Assembly (NCBI GenBank): GCA_025964295.1
Contig: JAOPZD010000384.1
Coordinates: 1-6,560 of the forward strand
Length of the DNA: 6,560 nt
Reading direction: 5' to 3'
DNA from: Conexibacter sp.
Lineage (GTDB): Bacteria; Actinomycetota; Thermoleophilia; Solirubrobacterales; Solirubrobacteraceae
Position 1 is the stretch's first letter. Each line of letters opens with the position of its first letter. Of the stretch, positions 5,911 to 6,560 are shown piece by piece. The position numbers and the translations under genes were made by a program. The notes under the pieces were generated by a model. That model had not been told where the DNA came from. It saw nothing but the letters and a program-made list of their open reading frames with translations, and searched no databases.

Positions 5911-5927
5911 CCCACCACTTTAGTGGG
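5911..5927 (-). promoter_or_regulatory. Palindrome overlapping a -10-like box before the importer operon, possible operator
   Basis: CCACT-TT-AGTGG at 5915-5926 is a perfect 5+5 dyad around TT, and an outer CCCAC/GTGGG pair overlaps it. On the minus strand it contains TAAAGT (5922-5917), a TAnnnT -10 match that would start transcription at about 5910, only five or six bases before the ATG. It also includes the degenerate ribosome site GGTGGG. A protein bound here would block the promoter directly. It is strikingly A/T-rich against its surroundings. No good -35 box lies at the right distance. Confidence 0.45.
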
Positions 5928-5941
5928 AAACACCTGGAGGT

Positions 5942-5956
5942 AGGGGAACGGCCCCT
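5942..5956. other. Small inverted repeat in the importer leader region
   Basis: AGGGG (5942-5946) and CCCCT (5952-5956) flank a 5-base loop. It lies between the two candidate promoters and would be in the leader if transcription starts near 6008. Too short and GC-biased to assign a role. Confidence 0.2.
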
Positions 5957-6014
5957 CGGGCTGGGCGGTGTTTGGAGGGGGCATCGGGGAGGACCGCGGC
6001 CGGCGGAGCCAAGG

Positions 6015-6020
6015 ATCCTA
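6015..6020 (-). promoter_or_regulatory. Alternative -10 box for the importer operon
   Basis: Minus-strand TAGGAT (6020-6015) matches four of six -10 consensus positions (TATAAT). It would give a leader of roughly 100 bases. The region 17 bases upstream is GC-rich with no clear -35 box. It competes with the TAAAGT in the palindrome as the true promoter. Confidence 0.25.
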
Positions 6021-6027
6021 ACCCCGC

Positions 6028-6054
6028 CGCCGGAGGATCTGGGGCAGTCCGGCG
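6028..6054 (-). terminator. Weak hairpin after the beta-propeller gene
   Basis: CGCCGG (6028-6033) and CCGGCG (6049-6054) can pair as a 6-bp stem with a 15-base loop, starting ten bases after the minus-strand stop at 6064. There is no U-run and the loop is long, so it is only a possible terminator between this gene and the importer operon. Confidence 0.2.
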
Positions 6055-6063
6055 CTCGCCCAC

Positions 6064-6560
6064 TCAGTTGGGTGGGTAGGCGCGGTCCCTCGGGATCAGC
6101 TGCAGGACGCCGTCGGCGCGGCCGGTGACGGCGACCGTGCCGCGCGCGGAGTCGACGGCGACGGCGTCGGGCTGGCGGACGGTGGGGAGGTGGCGGAGGC
6201 GTGCGGCGGTGCCGTCGACGGGGACGGAGAGCACCTCGTTGCGCCCGGTGAGGGTGACCCACAGCCGGCGGCGCCGGGGGTCGAGGGCGAGGCCGTAGGG
6301 CGCGGAGCCGGCGGCCAGCGCGATGCGCCCGGCCGGCGCCAGGCGCGGGCGGGTGCCGAAGATCAGGACCGCGTCGCCGCGCGTGTCGGCGACGTAGATC
6401 CGGTCGCCGTCGCCGAGCACGTTGGTCGGCCCGCGACCGGCGGCCGTGGTCGCGACGCGCCGCAGGCTGCGGGGGTCGTAGAGGCTGAGGGTGCGCGCGC
6501 GGGCGGCGACGACGGCGAGGCGGCGCTCGACGTCGGCGGGGGCGAGGCCGGCGATCTCCC
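6064..6560 (-). CDS. Beta-propeller repeat protein (YVTN/NHL-like), 3' part only
   Basis: The frame stays open to the right edge of the window, so the start is missing; 164 C-terminal residues are visible. They contain propeller-like repeats: GPTNVLGDGDRIYVADTRG at 43-61 followed by a strand ending VLIFGT, then APYGLALDPRRRRLWV at 86-101 leading to NEVLSVPVDG, then QPDAVAVDSARGTVAV followed by DGVLQLIPRD. Each begins with a P-x-[AG]-[VL] type strand and an Asp-containing turn and ends in a hydrophobic strand, as in YVTN, NHL or SMP-30-like propellers. Such proteins are often exported or surface-bound, but the N-terminus that would show a signal peptide lies outside. A GTG at 6420 could look like a start but falls inside a repeat whose upstream half continues in frame. 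No enzyme motif is recognised. It runs in the same direction as the importer operon but is separated from it by 159 bp. Confidence 0.7.
   Translation of the reverse strand, partial: EIAGLAPADVERRLAVVAARARTLSLYDPRSLRRVATTAAGRGPTNVLGDGDRIYVADTRGDAVLIFGTRPRLAPAGRIALAAGSAPYGLALDPRRRRLWVTLTGRNEVLSVPVDGTAARLRHLPTVRQPDAVAVDSARGTVAVTGRADGVLQLIPRDRAYPPN

Noticed and set aside
5302..5943. Plus-strand open frame of 213 codons opposite the ATPase
   Set aside because: Antisense to a gene with all ABC motifs; repetitive Ala/Asp/Arg/Val-rich content with no domain.
5102..6262. Extension of the permease 1 frame up to 6262
   Set aside because: It is a Pro/Arg-rich shadow of the ATPase gene and of the intergenic region. 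GTG 5101 has its own ribosome site.

Overview
The window is strongly GC-rich, with G/C-rich third codon positions, several GTG starts and gene junctions of the 4-bp GTGA/ATGA overlap type. This and the protein families suggest a high-GC actinobacterium, possibly of the Solirubrobacterales/Thermoleophilia kind. That placement is an inference from style, not a database match.

Layout from left to right: (i) positions 1-51 hold an 18-bp tandem repeat that carries the stop codon of the first gene; (ii) 43-1692, minus strand, a secreted alpha/beta-hydrolase of the tripeptidyl-aminopeptidase-like (S33/TAP) family with signal peptide and complete catalytic triad; (iii) 1693-1947, a divergent control region with a 16-bp G/C palindrome and weak promoter candidates; (iv) 1948-2646, plus strand, a membrane-anchored DUF4097-type beta-repeat protein that looks leaderless; (v) 2647-2681, a short convergent gap with a hairpin at its right end; (vi) 2682-5904, minus strand, a complete quaternary-amine/osmoprotectant-type ABC importer operon; (vii) 5905-6063, its promoter region, with a 12-bp palindrome just before the start codon; (viii) 6064-6560, minus strand, the 3' part of a beta-propeller (YVTN/NHL-like) protein running off the window.

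The importer operon reads ATPase, then permease 1, then permease 2, then substrate-binding lipoprotein. The first two junctions overlap by four bases, which implies translational coupling. At the third junction permease 2 has no stop codon of its own. Its frame runs straight through a well-placed Shine-Dalgarno sequence into an intact lipoprotein signal peptide and binding domain. The cell may therefore make a 567-residue permease/binding-protein fusion, a free 332-residue lipoprotein from the internal ATG, or both. A TAG in the adjacent frame, next to a run of five C, means a one-base difference would restore two ordinary genes. This junction is the most interesting point in the window.

The ATPase energises uptake, the two permeases (each with an EAA loop) form the channel, and the lipoprotein delivers substrate from outside. 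The ATPase lacks the C-terminal CBS domains common in OpuCA, so ionic-strength sensing of that type is absent. The substrate (betaine, choline, carnitine, ergothioneine or another) cannot be settled from sequence alone. No tRNA, rRNA, CRISPR array or insertion sequence was seen.
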